From positions 1 to 28,516 of IMG/VR virus record IMGVR_UViG_3300042313_000061: a DNA stretch of 28,516 nucleotides; one strand, 5' to 3'. Positions within the stretch are counted from its first letter, which is position 1. Each line of letters begins with the position of its first letter. Below the pieces are notes generated by a model. It was not told the DNA's origin. It did not search any database and saw only the letters and a list, made by a program, of their open reading frames with translations. Of this stretch, positions 12,863 to 22,567 are shown piece after piece. The stretch is from a virus. The position numbers and the translations under genes are program-made.

Positions 12863-13034
12863 TTAATTTTGCGAGGAACTCGCGTTGGATTTGCCTACGT
12901 TCTGGAGTGCGCGTCCAGAAGAACGCACAGGCTTGATCGACCACAATGGACAAGCGACGAATCCAAGGATCATCGTGTTCTTCGACTCCGCACTGGTTGC
13001 GTCCAATCCCTTTGACTGGTTTTGTATTTTTCAT
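12852..13034 (-). CDS. Hypothetical protein, 60 residues
   Basis: The product begins MKNTKPVKGIGRNQCGVEEH and includes a hydrophobic helix (RLSIVVDQACAFFW, about residues 27-40) and a basic end with TPERRQIQREFLAKLNGY. It looks like a small helical protein. The leader ATAAATAAATATG is A/T-rich. Not recognised. Confidence 0.5.
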   Translation of the reverse strand: MKNTKPVKGIGRNQCGVEEHDDPWIRRLSIVVDQACAFFWTRTPERRQIQREFLAKLNGY

Positions 13035-13054
13035 ATTTATTTATGTGTAAAAGG

Positions 13055-13189
13055 CTATTTTTTAGCCTTAGCTTTCTTTTGCACGGCATAGGCAATAGCG
13101 AGTGCTTGCTTCTGCGGCTTGCCGTGTTTCATTTCAGTTTTGAGATTGCGTTCAAAGCAATTCTGTGAGGCACATTTTCTTAGTGGCAT
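13055..13189 (-). CDS. Small basic protein, 44 residues
   Basis: The frame opens at ATG 13189 and ends 20 bases before the next gene. The product MPLRKCASQNCFERNLKTEM continues with KHGKPQKQALAIAYAVQKKA and a Lys-rich tail. The KHGKPQKQALAIAYAVQ segment resembles DUF6496-like or similar phage and virus small proteins with a K-Q-A-I-A-I-A core. Two cysteines sit near the N-terminus. Confidence 0.6.
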   Translation of the reverse strand: MPLRKCASQNCFERNLKTEMKHGKPQKQALAIAYAVQKKAKAKK

Positions 13190-13193
13190 GGGT

Positions 13194-13394
13194 TTATTCT
13201 TCTCTGTCTAGTTCTGTGTCGAATTCAGCCAACTCATACATTTCATCCATGTCTCCATTGGCATAGTCTTCTGTTAGCTGGATAATTTTTTCTTCTGATA
13301 CTTTTTTAGGGTTGTAAAACACATATTCATCTTGGACAGGAATCATCTCCCATCCCTTTGGCCCCTCTTCTTTGTCAGTTACAAGTATATTCAT
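13194..13394 (-). CDS. Small acidic hypothetical protein, 66 residues
   Basis: The start overlaps the stop of the giant protein gene as ATGA, so it is probably translated by coupling. The product is strongly acidic (many Glu and Asp, ending DTELDREE) with one strand-like segment (WEMIPVQDEYVFYNP, about residues 15-29). It might be a chaperone-like or regulatory partner of the giant protein by position only. Not recognised. Confidence 0.55.
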   Translation of the reverse strand: MNILVTDKEEGPKGWEMIPVQDEYVFYNPKKVSEEKIIQLTEDYANGDMDEMYELAEFDTELDREE

Positions 13395-16300
13395 TTTTTA
13401 AGTATTAATGGTATTTTTGACTTTTTCATCGTCCCAACAATGGTTTCTTTGCTTCCTGTTCTTACTGTTTCCTTGGGATGACTGCTTGCATAGTCAGGGA
13501 ACAACGTAACTGGATCTCTTGGTGTTTCAAGAATAAAATTATTTGCATCCTCTGGGCCAAGCATCATCCAATCATAAGATGGATGTATTCTGAACTTAGG
13601 GTTTTTTATGAACTGGTCACGAAGATATCTTTCAGTGTCGCTCATCTTAGCTTCTTGCTTTGGATCATTTCCAGTGTAGATAGCGAAAGCATCCATGTCT
13701 TTCGACAATTGAACCGCTGCTACGATATCTAAGTTTTTACCTTTATTGAAATCCATTGATTCTAATAGACGTTGAGCAACTGAAGGAATAAATGGTATTC
13801 CATCAATCCTATCCATTGCGCTTCCACGTTGGTTAAATGTGAATTTAGACGCTTCCTCTGAGAATGTTTTGTCCTTATATTTATTAACGATTTTCTTATA
13901 CCAATCTTGATCTTTATATTTACTAATATGAGCATCAAATGCCTTATCGAAACCTTCAATATTACCTTTAGTAGCTTGTGACTTCATTGATCCCAATGCA
14001 CCTAAGAAATCAACGCTAGGCTTATATTTCTCGATGTTTTTAGCTTCAAATCTTTCAATCAAATTAAACTCTGATTGGGTTATTTCGTTGTCTTTTAATA
14101 AGCTTTGAGCTTTCTTATATCGCTTTAAATGCTTTGCTGGATTTTTTGCTCCTAACTCAAGTATGACGTGCAATGCATCTAGTCGTTCCTGTGGAATAGA
14201 TGCGGACGTGGAATCAATTTCAGACATTACATCTTGAACAAACTTGCGATTGCTCTTATGCGCTTTTTCTTTCATCAATTGAATGAGTGCCATTCCAGAT
14301 GTTGTATTCTTAATGATATTCTTTGCCCTTGTAACAAAAGCAGCAGTCATATTTGCCCAAACAGGTTTAAATCCTCTTCCATCTGGTAATTTAGCTATTG
14401 CCTGATTCGATTTGAGCCAAGGATGCAATGGCCCACCCATGTTAGACCCCCTTGTGTTGTGCCTATCAGCCTCTAGCATTGCAACTTGTTCTCCAGATAT
14501 TGAAGATATATCAGAAACTCTAGGAAGAACTGTTGTTTTAGGATCAACTTCGTATTCAATAACACGATTATCTTCAGTTGGTTTTGTTGCTATTTTAAAG
14601 TATCCTCTATCTGGAAATTTAGATGGTAATTTTTTACCAATAGAATGAGTGAAATCAGGTTCTATATCTCTTTCAGGTTCTTTTTTAGCGGTTTTAGGCT
14701 TTTTAGCACCCTCCGATGGCATGAACTGCAAGCCAGTTGCTCTAGGCAACTCGTCTTGCACTGGCTTATCGTTCTTATCGAGAATCTTTATAAGATTCTC
14801 ATCGAAGACAACGTAGTTGTAGGTTCCGTCTCCTTGTTTTCGGGATGTTCCGTCCAGATAGCGGATTCCGGGGATGCCAAAGTCAAAAAGACGCATTGAA
14901 GCCGCTTCCGTATCGCCAAATGCTCCTTCTGCAAAAGCCCCGTAAATTCGCTCGCCTTTTGTTTTATTGGTTAATTCTTCACCATTTGGCAATCTGCCAT
15001 TAAGTCCCGCAAGAGATTTTTGCACCTTCTCACTCTGCTCACTCAATGGCTTATCCCAATCAAGCAAGTCTTCGTCTTTTACATCGAGATCTACTTTGTA
15101 GAGGTTGCCTTTAATTTCTTTTATATCATTTTCATTTAATGTTTTAACAAATTTAATAGCTTTATCAACGCTTTCTGGAGATTCCAAATCTAATTCTTTT
15201 TTCCATCGCGCAAGACTTTCTTTTGCTTGTTTTAAATTTCCAGATGTAAACGAAATGGAATCCCATACATGGTATGATGCTTCCGATCCAATCAAATCTT
15301 TTAATTGGTCAAGCGTCATTCCTTTTATTGTATATCTGTCACGAGGTGTAAGTTTGTCTCGATAAGAAGTTGCTGTTCCTTTTTTTTGTGCAAAGTAAAG
15401 CCCCCATCCATACGCTTGCGCTCCTTCGCCAGTGCCAATGTTTGCCAGCTTGAACTTGTCTACTTCATGCGGAGTTCCATGATAAGCAGGAAGGAAGTTG
15501 ATCAACCCAGCGGAGGATACCAATGCATTTGAGAATGGTTTGATAACTGCGTCTGGAGCAGGTTTTGCACTGGTGTTTATGTCAGAAGATTGTATGCTTT
15601 TTTCTGAGCTATCAGGGGTCAAAATCGGTTCAAAATGTGATAAAACATCATCAAATCCATTTAATGTTTTAAATCCATAAGGAGTTTGCGAGTGACTTGA
15701 AAACCTAAAATCTTTTGTTCCCGTTTTAATATATACACTTCCAGTTCTCAATGAGTTATCTATCTGAAATGGGATATTATTATTGTCTAAATATCTTATA
15801 GTTTTAGAAGCATCTCCAAATTGCTGTATAAGATCATTATTGAATCTTATTTTGTCTTTGAGTAATTCTTTTTCTCTTGCTTTCTTTTCTTCATCAAGTT
15901 GTTTTTTTAGTATATTTATACGATTTTTTGTTTGTTCTACGTTTGAATCAAGCAAATCAGCAAATTCTAACTGTCCTTCTCTATTTCCAATTGATTTAAC
16001 GCCAATATACCCTTCTTTATCTTCTGTTTTTGGAGCAAACTCTTTTAATTTTGATAATTTATCATTCGATTCAGTGCTTCCCAACTCCATATCTGGCAGC
16101 ATAGCCTTGCCCCTCACAGGAGGCTCAATTTCGCCCAGCGAGAGTCCCTTCGCTCCAACCACCTTGGTTGGTGCGGATATGCCCTCTAGGGGGCGTATAC
16201 GCGCAGAGATCGGCTCGTATTTGGTGGGTTGCTCTGCTGGCATGAACTGCAACTGACCACCTCTCACTTTACCTGCCATTTCGGGAGTGATGTCTACGCG

Positions 16301-19300
16301 CCAGATTGGGGTATCCTTCATGGAAGGGATAGTGTAACCACCCTTGTCAATGTCTGGCCCTTTTTGCATAATGCCAGAGTCAACCTTCTCAACCTTGCCA
16401 CCCATCTTTGCAATATACTTGCCAACCTCTTTAGGCATGATTTGGTCGTAGAATCCCTTCATGCCTTCACCACCGACTGTTAAGTCATCTCCAGTGGCAG
16501 TTCCAGAGTTTTCAGCAAGGATTTTCGATGCCACTTCTTTTCCTATCACCTCGCTTAATTGCTTGCCATTGGCATCAGCAGTATCGGAATCATAGACAGA
16601 TCCATCATCGTTGATTTTACCTGCTAATACTGTGTTTCCATTTTTAATGGCAGCAAACGCTTTTTGGTAACCCTTGGGAGTGTTCCATGTGATCTCATCG
16701 ACTGCCTGACGCATTGCTTGCTCATAGCGTTTTACCTGCTCGATGCCAGTAGTCCAGCCAATCCATTTCTTGTCTGCATCCACGGCATCTCGCAATGCGC
16801 GTTTGAAAAGTTGTAGTGACCAGTCTTTGCGGAATGGCGCGTCAGGGATGCCAGCATTGCGAGAAGTGAAAAAGTCTTGCGCTTCTTTTGGAGTATCACC
16901 AAATCCAACTATTTTTTTATTTTGATCAACAACAAAAAATTTTGCAGTTCCACCAAGTGGATCGTTTAATTGTGGGTTTTCAATTACTTTGTATCCAGAA
17001 GGCAATTCGTTTTCATACCCCTTCTCCCTACCAGCCTGATGCCTGTCAGACTGAAACTCCTCAACAAACAACCCCTCGTTACCCTGCGCGTCTGTGCGCT
17101 CGTTGAGACGCATATGCGCTACATAGTTGGGTGTGTCTGGGAAGTGGGAGGAGGTGTATGAGGGGATAGTTGGATCTATTTCATTTTTGTATTGATCAAA
17201 TAAGCGGTTTTTTTGAGTTTCATTTAAATCATCAAATGACCCAAGATTCATTTCTTCAAACCATTGCTTGAATGGAGGTTTGTTTTGCTTAACTGGCATT
17301 GTCATCACCACCTCTCGGTAGTTTGCGCCACCGGGGAGTTGGTATGTAGAGTATTTGGGATCTAATTTTTCTGCATTACGATCATCTGATAAATTATCAC
17401 TTAATATTTCATATTCTTTTTTTAAGTTTTCTGGAAGTGATTTTGGATCAATATTAGGTGGCCCACTATATTTATCTCTCAACAAAACTTCTCCAGTTGA
17501 TGATTCATCTATATATATTCCTGATTCACGAAACTTTTGTTTCGATGCGTTAAACCTTTTAAGTCTCATTTCTTTTTGGAGCGATTCGTCACTTAGAGTC
17601 ACCTCTTCAAACTTAACAGCACCCTCGTTGCGAAGATACTCCATAACCTTGTCTTTCGGAACCTTGCCGCTGTTCGCCGCTGCGAGACGATCAATCTCTC
17701 CAAGCACTCCAGACCATTTCAGTTCCTCGGCTTTTGCGTTCTGTGGGTTGCTTACGATTGCTTTGAGTTGATCTGGTGACGCAAATTTACCCTGCACCTT
17801 TTCGTCGATGGTCTTTTGAAGTCCAGAGTACATCCCACGCTCGGAGGTTGGATAGCGTTCCGTTTCCGTAGCCTCAATCGGATCTTCTGGCATGAAGTTG
17901 AGTTTTGCTTTCTCGTAATCAATTGGAAGTTTAGGAAGATGGTCTGCATCTAACAATTCTGCCATGTGATCGATCCGCATGGACATAATTGTTCGATCAA
18001 GACTCTTGTTTTTAGGATCACCTTTTCTTTTTGGAATAATTGTCCTATCCAAATTCAATGCTTGGGTTTCATTGGTAAACAAATTCAAAAAGTCATTAAG
18101 AATAGACTTCTTAACTTCTGCTGCTTGAACATCTGCATCCAATTGATTTGTTCCTATAGGTTGCCCTTGCTTGTCATAACCACTTCCTTCAATTCCCTTT
18201 GTCCAGTTGTCTAAATACTTTTTAGAAAAATCAGCCCAAAATGCTTCCTTGCTACCACCCCAAGGATTCAACCTGTTTGGCATACGATCACTCCACAGGT
18301 TTAATTTCTCAATCATTCTACCAGCGGAAATTGTTGTCACCAAGAAGTTGCCATCCTTTGACAAGTGAAGTCCGATTGGCACTACATCATAGATTTTAGG
18401 AGAGAATGCCTTGTAGTTGCCTTTATCGTCCATTACTGCGGCATAATCGACATAGAAGCGTGTTCCATCTTTCTTAACAATAGCTTCGTTGAGATCCAAT
18501 AGGTATTTTTTGATCTTTAGAGGAACAATGCCTTCAGGCAAGTCTTGAATAGCCTTAATCTGCATTGGAGTAAATGATCCCCGATATGTTTGAGAGTCTT
18601 CAGAAACCGCTTCAAATCGACCCGGTGTGCCGTAATCTGGAGTATCAATTGCCTGTTTGAACAACGATGCCCTATCTTGTTGGAGTTTTTTAAGGTCTTT
18701 AGGGTTTAGTAACCTTGGAGTTACACCATCAACCTCCGTGGCAACTTGCTTGGCGATTGACAATGTTCCACCCTCTGGAACTTGCAACTGACGCAATTGA
18801 ACTGGAATTTGACCATAGCCACTTAACCTCTCTTCCCCATCCTTGCTAAATCTCCATGATCCCTCGTATACAGATAGATCATTCACGTCAACTGCCGCAC
18901 CTACTGGGTTTCCATCAGCATCGAATACCTGTGCAACAACCTTTGTTGCAAACAGACCAGAATCCATTCCGTAGCGTTCTGCTGCTATCTTGCTTTTCTT
19001 GATTTCTGCCCTTGAGATTGGTGCTGCTTGCGGCAACGATGCCATTGTAGAAAAGTCACCATTCATGCTTTGGATTAATCGCACTGCATTCCTAGCAGCA
19101 GATTGTGCCTCTGGTGGTAGTTTTGCATTGGTCAAATCTGAAACAACATCTGAGGATGCGCCAAGACCAAGAACCTTGGTCACGGCATTCTTCAACAGAT
19201 TGTTTTTCATCTTCAATCGAGCGACATCGAGCAAATGAAGTTGCTTAGAATCTAGGTTCTTTCCAAGGTTTCTCGATAGTGTATTAGAAAATAACTCAGC

Positions 19301-22300
19301 AAGAATCTCTTCTTGCATATACGATCCAACATCCTTGGCATTTAATGAGTTTGTGTTGTAGTCCCAAACCCCAAGGCTTTGAGCAATCTCTGCAACCTGA
19401 TCCTTTGGTCTGTTTTTAAGATAGTCCTTAACGAACATCTCATTGAGTTGCTTTTCAGAGTACAATCCATTTGAAATCTCCTTAACAGCACCAGATGCGT
19501 CTTTGATTTCGTTTGTAAAAAGAACCTTTCGAGCGTCACCCATTGCATTCTGAATCTCTGGAATACGAGCGAAGTGGTGACCTGTTTCGTGATTGAGTGC
19601 TTCTGTTGGAGTCTCTCCAAAGATCATCATGCGATTCTGTAGAGCATCAGAATTTACTACAATGGATGGTTTAGAGGTATCGAAAACTAGACCCTTTGCT
19701 GCATCAGAAACCTGCATTCCGGGTCGATACTCATTACCCCCCGTTCCAGAGTAGAAACCTTGCTGAGTTGCACTCATCATCAAATCCTCGTCAGAAACAT
19801 CCCTGTACTCAGGCTTCTTCCTAAAATGATCAAAGATTTGCTGTGTAGATAAAATGTGGAATCCAACATTGTTCTGTCCAGCCTTCAGACTTCCATTAAT
19901 CAGCATATTGTTTCTAGCCAATTGCTGTAGGAAGTTCTTCCCAAATTCATTCCTTGTCTGTACGTTTGCTGTTTTCAACAAAGACAATGACTTTTGTTCA
20001 GCGGACAAAACCTTTTCCGCTTTCTTGATTTTATCTGGACTTGCACCTTCCGCTTGAAGACCCTGTAAATCACTCTGCGCTTGACCAATCTTGTTCTCTT
20101 GACGTTGCAAGACATTAGTCCAGTCAGTTAATCTATCGATTTCACCCTGTGTTTCTGGACTAGAATCACGATACGCTTTCAATGCATCCATACTGGCCTG
20201 TCTAGACCTTCTCTCAGCAATGACTGGATCTTCTCCAAGGAACTTATGGAACCCTTGCTGCATTGCACGTCCACCAAGACTAAACACAAGACCTGATCCA
20301 ATCATGCCCTTTAACTCTTCCTCGTCTGAGGAGTCGATCATTCCCATTGAAAGTCCAAGAATCGTTGGTTCAATGCCCATTTTTGCATATTCACCAATGT
20401 TAGAAATCAAATCATCACTGGCAAACCTCAATATGTTTTTAGTTGTATCGCTTACCTTACCAATACCTTCGTAATCGACAACCTCTCCTCCACCTTCTTT
20501 GATTCCTTTAGCCTTATCCTTTGCATCATCGAGCAACTTTTTGGTGTCGATGTATTCCTCAGTACCTTCTGAAAGTGTTTTTAGTTTTGCAGTAAGATTC
20601 TTAACTTCATCCTGCTGTTTTGCTATGCTTTCAAGAGTTGCTAATGGCCCCATCTCACCACCAGCAGAAATGCGTCTTGCAGCACTAATTTCTTTTATAA
20701 CTTTGGGTGTTTCTTTTAATGTCTTGAATCCAGCTTTTACACCAGCAGCAGTAAGTCCACCTGCAACCATGCCTCGCAATGGGTTCTCTGGATCAATTTC
20801 ATAACCCAATCCAATTCCAGTTACATACGGAGTGTATTTTGCGATTGTCTGGAATTTTGGACTTCTTTCAAGGTATTCACCAGTTGCTTCAATTCCTTTT
20901 GCTGTTGCTCCAGCCGCACGTTCAACTAGACCTGCTGTTTTTTTAGATTCTAGTTCCTTGAGTTGTTTTTCTTTTAAAACCCTTTGAGCTTTAGATTCAA
21001 GAGCATTGATCTCATCGTCTGTGTAGCGTAATTTTTTGAGTTTAAGTCTAGCTATTGGAGTTAGCATTTTTGACGCATTAACAACATTTAAGGCATAACC
21101 AAATGTATCAAGGCCAAACCCACCGGGGATAGCCACGTCACCGAATGCTTGCAATTCTGGATCCGTTTCAGGGATTGATTTCTTAGTCTCTTCGATTGAA
21201 TCAAGAACATTGGCCTCAATGGTAGCCTTTCGTTTTGACTCAGCTTCCTCCTTAGTCAACTTAGGATCCATTATCATCATTTCCTTCACGGAAGGAGTTG
21301 ATAAACTAGCAAAATAAGAAAATGTTGGAGCATAGATAGGCTTATAAACGTCCATTGCCCTAGCCCATGCACGGGGTTCTTCATATGTCATTTTGGCTTT
21401 TACTGAATCGAGAAGTTCCCTTGTTTTCCACCTTTCATATGCTTGTTCTTTAGTAAGCAATCCAGCTTGCTCACTTATTGAGTCCCAAGTTTGAAATCCA
21501 CCAGTAGCTAATTTTGTTCCTAAGAATGCAAGACTAGGTGGTAAATCAGCAAGTGGTGCTAGTGTTTCAAATGGAACTTGTTTAGCTTCCATTCTCTTCT
21601 GCTCATACTTTTGATCGAGTGCCTGTATTTGCTCTTTAGTAAGACCCTCTTTTATCTTCTCAAGGTATTTAGCGTCTGTGTATGAATCTGGGTTAGGTTG
21701 CTCACCTCCCTTTAGTGGGGTGTTAGAAATTTCCCATGCGCGTTTTCTCCACGCTTGAGCTTCTTGCTGTTTTTCTGGAGATAGCAATTGTTCAGCTTCT
21801 AACCCTTTTGCGTAATCAGATGTTTGACCAAGCAAAAATGGAACACCTTGTTTTACTGCTTTTGCTCCACCAACTAAAACGTCACCAACAAGTTCACTTG
21901 CCATTACCCCAAGATCTTTACCAAGAAAAGTAGCTGATGCTTTTGTTAGATTATAAAAATCTTCTTTAGTTTCTGGAATCTTATATGGAGTTGTTTCTCT
22001 TTGATAATCAAATATTTTTTGATTTAGAATGTCATCAAAAATAACATCTGGACGCTGTTTTTTAATTTCACTTAAATCTTTTCCACTTAAAGTATTTAAG
22101 AAATCAACTTCATCCTTGCCCCATTTTTCATCTGGAACATCTTTTACCATTGCCAAAAATTGATTGCTAGGAAGCGAGTAATCAACTTCAGGTTCTTTAG
22201 GTGGTGTTGGTTCTGGAAGTCGTGATGGTGTTGGTTTTGGCAACTCTGCAACTGGTTGACTTGCAGGAGATGGTGTAGGGGAAGGTTGAGGAGTAGTAAC

Positions 22301-22561
22301 TGGTGCTGGAGTAACCGCAACTTCTGGTTGAGGTGTTACAGACGGAACTGGAGCGGGAACAGCGGATTCAACAGGGATTGGAGTAACAGATGGGACTGGC
22401 GTAGGAGTAACGGATGGAACTGGTGCTGCTTCTGGCTTTTCTCCTAAAGCAGCATCAATTTCATCTAGTATTGCTTGAGTTGGATTCTTTGGTTCTTGCG
22501 CTTTGTCTGTTTGCGCTAAAGCCTCATCAATTGTTTTTAGCAATTCATTGTAATCACTCAT
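13391..22561 (-). CDS. Giant polyvalent virion-type protein, 3056 residues
   Basis: Such proteins are thought to be packed in the phage head and injected to act on the host. Residues 1-45 hold two IDxAL helices; 45-125 are Pro/Thr/Ser-rich with PVPSVTP repeats. Residues 125-870 are helical with Gly-rich hydrophobic patches, like ejection proteins. A zincin motif HETGH lies at 991-995. About 1170-1560 is a domain I cannot name. A large polyvalent-protein module (1560-2107) has FVEEFQSDRHQ near 1839 and VGGEGMKGFYDQIMPK near 2029-2044. An insert (about 2110-2350) includes coiled coil. An ADP-ribosyltransferase-like (ART-PolyVal) domain starts at YHGTPHEVDKF (2360) with GWGLYFA and GIPGIRYLDGTSR. 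A C-terminal helical region ends the protein. Domain names come from memory. Confidence 0.85.
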   Translation of the reverse strand: MSDYNELLKTIDEALAQTDKAQEPKNPTQAILDEIDAALGEKPEAAPVPSVTPTPVPSVTPIPVESAVPAPVPSVTPQPEVAVTPAPVTTPQPSPTPSPASQPVAELPKPTPSRLPEPTPPKEPEVDYSLPSNQFLAMVKDVPDEKWGKDEVDFLNTLSGKDLSEIKKQRPDVIFDDILNQKIFDYQRETTPYKIPETKEDFYNLTKASATFLGKDLGVMASELVGDVLVGGAKAVKQGVPFLLGQTSDYAKGLEAEQLLSPEKQQEAQAWRKRAWEISNTPLKGGEQPNPDSYTDAKYLEKIKEGLTKEQIQALDQKYEQKRMEAKQVPFETLAPLADLPPSLAFLGTKLATGGFQTWDSISEQAGLLTKEQAYERWKTRELLDSVKAKMTYEEPRAWARAMDVYKPIYAPTFSYFASLSTPSVKEMMIMDPKLTKEEAESKRKATIEANVLDSIEETKKSIPETDPELQAFGDVAIPGGFGLDTFGYALNVVNASKMLTPIARLKLKKLRYTDDEINALESKAQRVLKEKQLKELESKKTAGLVERAAGATAKGIEATGEYLERSPKFQTIAKYTPYVTGIGLGYEIDPENPLRGMVAGGLTAAGVKAGFKTLKETPKVIKEISAARRISAGGEMGPLATLESIAKQQDEVKNLTAKLKTLSEGTEEYIDTKKLLDDAKDKAKGIKEGGGEVVDYEGIGKVSDTTKNILRFASDDLISNIGEYAKMGIEPTILGLSMGMIDSSDEEELKGMIGSGLVFSLGGRAMQQGFHKFLGEDPVIAERRSRQASMDALKAYRDSSPETQGEIDRLTDWTNVLQRQENKIGQAQSDLQGLQAEGASPDKIKKAEKVLSAEQKSLSLLKTANVQTRNEFGKNFLQQLARNNMLINGSLKAGQNNVGFHILSTQQIFDHFRKKPEYRDVSDEDLMMSATQQGFYSGTGGNEYRPGMQVSDAAKGLVFDTSKPSIVVNSDALQNRMMIFGETPTEALNHETGHHFARIPEIQNAMGDARKVLFTNEIKDASGAVKEISNGLYSEKQLNEMFVKDYLKNRPKDQVAEIAQSLGVWDYNTNSLNAKDVGSYMQEEILAELFSNTLSRNLGKNLDSKQLHLLDVARLKMKNNLLKNAVTKVLGLGASSDVVSDLTNAKLPPEAQSAARNAVRLIQSMNGDFSTMASLPQAAPISRAEIKKSKIAAERYGMDSGLFATKVVAQVFDADGNPVGAAVDVNDLSVYEGSWRFSKDGEERLSGYGQIPVQLRQLQVPEGGTLSIAKQVATEVDGVTPRLLNPKDLKKLQQDRASLFKQAIDTPDYGTPGRFEAVSEDSQTYRGSFTPMQIKAIQDLPEGIVPLKIKKYLLDLNEAIVKKDGTRFYVDYAAVMDDKGNYKAFSPKIYDVVPIGLHLSKDGNFLVTTISAGRMIEKLNLWSDRMPNRLNPWGGSKEAFWADFSKKYLDNWTKGIEGSGYDKQGQPIGTNQLDADVQAAEVKKSILNDFLNLFTNETQALNLDRTIIPKRKGDPKNKSLDRTIMSMRIDHMAELLDADHLPKLPIDYEKAKLNFMPEDPIEATETERYPTSERGMYSGLQKTIDEKVQGKFASPDQLKAIVSNPQNAKAEELKWSGVLGEIDRLAAANSGKVPKDKVMEYLRNEGAVKFEEVTLSDESLQKEMRLKRFNASKQKFRESGIYIDESSTGEVLLRDKYSGPPNIDPKSLPENLKKEYEILSDNLSDDRNAEKLDPKYSTYQLPGGANYREVVMTMPVKQNKPPFKQWFEEMNLGSFDDLNETQKNRLFDQYKNEIDPTIPSYTSSHFPDTPNYVAHMRLNERTDAQGNEGLFVEEFQSDRHQAGREKGYENELPSGYKVIENPQLNDPLGGTAKFFVVDQNKKIVGFGDTPKEAQDFFTSRNAGIPDAPFRKDWSLQLFKRALRDAVDADKKWIGWTTGIEQVKRYEQAMRQAVDEITWNTPKGYQKAFAAIKNGNTVLAGKINDDGSVYDSDTADANGKQLSEVIGKEVASKILAENSGTATGDDLTVGGEGMKGFYDQIMPKEVGKYIAKMGGKVEKVDSGIMQKGPDIDKGGYTIPSMKDTPIWRVDITPEMAGKVRGGQLQFMPAEQPTKYEPISARIRPLEGISAPTKVVGAKGLSLGEIEPPVRGKAMLPDMELGSTESNDKLSKLKEFAPKTEDKEGYIGVKSIGNREGQLEFADLLDSNVEQTKNRINILKKQLDEEKKAREKELLKDKIRFNNDLIQQFGDASKTIRYLDNNNIPFQIDNSLRTGSVYIKTGTKDFRFSSHSQTPYGFKTLNGFDDVLSHFEPILTPDSSEKSIQSSDINTSAKPAPDAVIKPFSNALVSSAGLINFLPAYHGTPHEVDKFKLANIGTGEGAQAYGWGLYFAQKKGTATSYRDKLTPRDRYTIKGMTLDQLKDLIGSEASYHVWDSISFTSGNLKQAKESLARWKKELDLESPESVDKAIKFVKTLNENDIKEIKGNLYKVDLDVKDEDLLDWDKPLSEQSEKVQKSLAGLNGRLPNGEELTNKTKGERIYGAFAEGAFGDTEAASMRLFDFGIPGIRYLDGTSRKQGDGTYNYVVFDENLIKILDKNDKPVQDELPRATGLQFMPSEGAKKPKTAKKEPERDIEPDFTHSIGKKLPSKFPDRGYFKIATKPTEDNRVIEYEVDPKTTVLPRVSDISSISGEQVAMLEADRHNTRGSNMGGPLHPWLKSNQAIAKLPDGRGFKPVWANMTAAFVTRAKNIIKNTTSGMALIQLMKEKAHKSNRKFVQDVMSEIDSTSASIPQERLDALHVILELGAKNPAKHLKRYKKAQSLLKDNEITQSEFNLIERFEAKNIEKYKPSVDFLGALGSMKSQATKGNIEGFDKAFDAHISKYKDQDWYKKIVNKYKDKTFSEEASKFTFNQRGSAMDRIDGIPFIPSVAQRLLESMDFNKGKNLDIVAAVQLSKDMDAFAIYTGNDPKQEAKMSDTERYLRDQFIKNPKFRIHPSYDWMMLGPEDANNFILETPRDPVTLFPDYASSHPKETVRTGSKETIVGTMKKSKIPLILKK
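22334..22423. repeat. Short DNA repeats coding the Pro-rich region
   Basis: Within the N-terminal coding part of the giant gene a near-identical 17-base unit of the form GTWACRGAYGGRACTGG occurs at 22334-22350, 22383-22399 and 22407-22423. It encodes copies of PVPSVTP. The repeats suggest expansion by slippage or recombination and a length-variable flexible linker. Confidence 0.6.
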
Positions 22562-22567
22562 TAGTAT

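Noticed and set aside
15783-16256. 157-codon plus-strand frame within the giant gene
   Set aside because: Ser/Leu/Phe-rich antisense shadow of a Lys/Glu-rich coding stretch; no domain or start signal.
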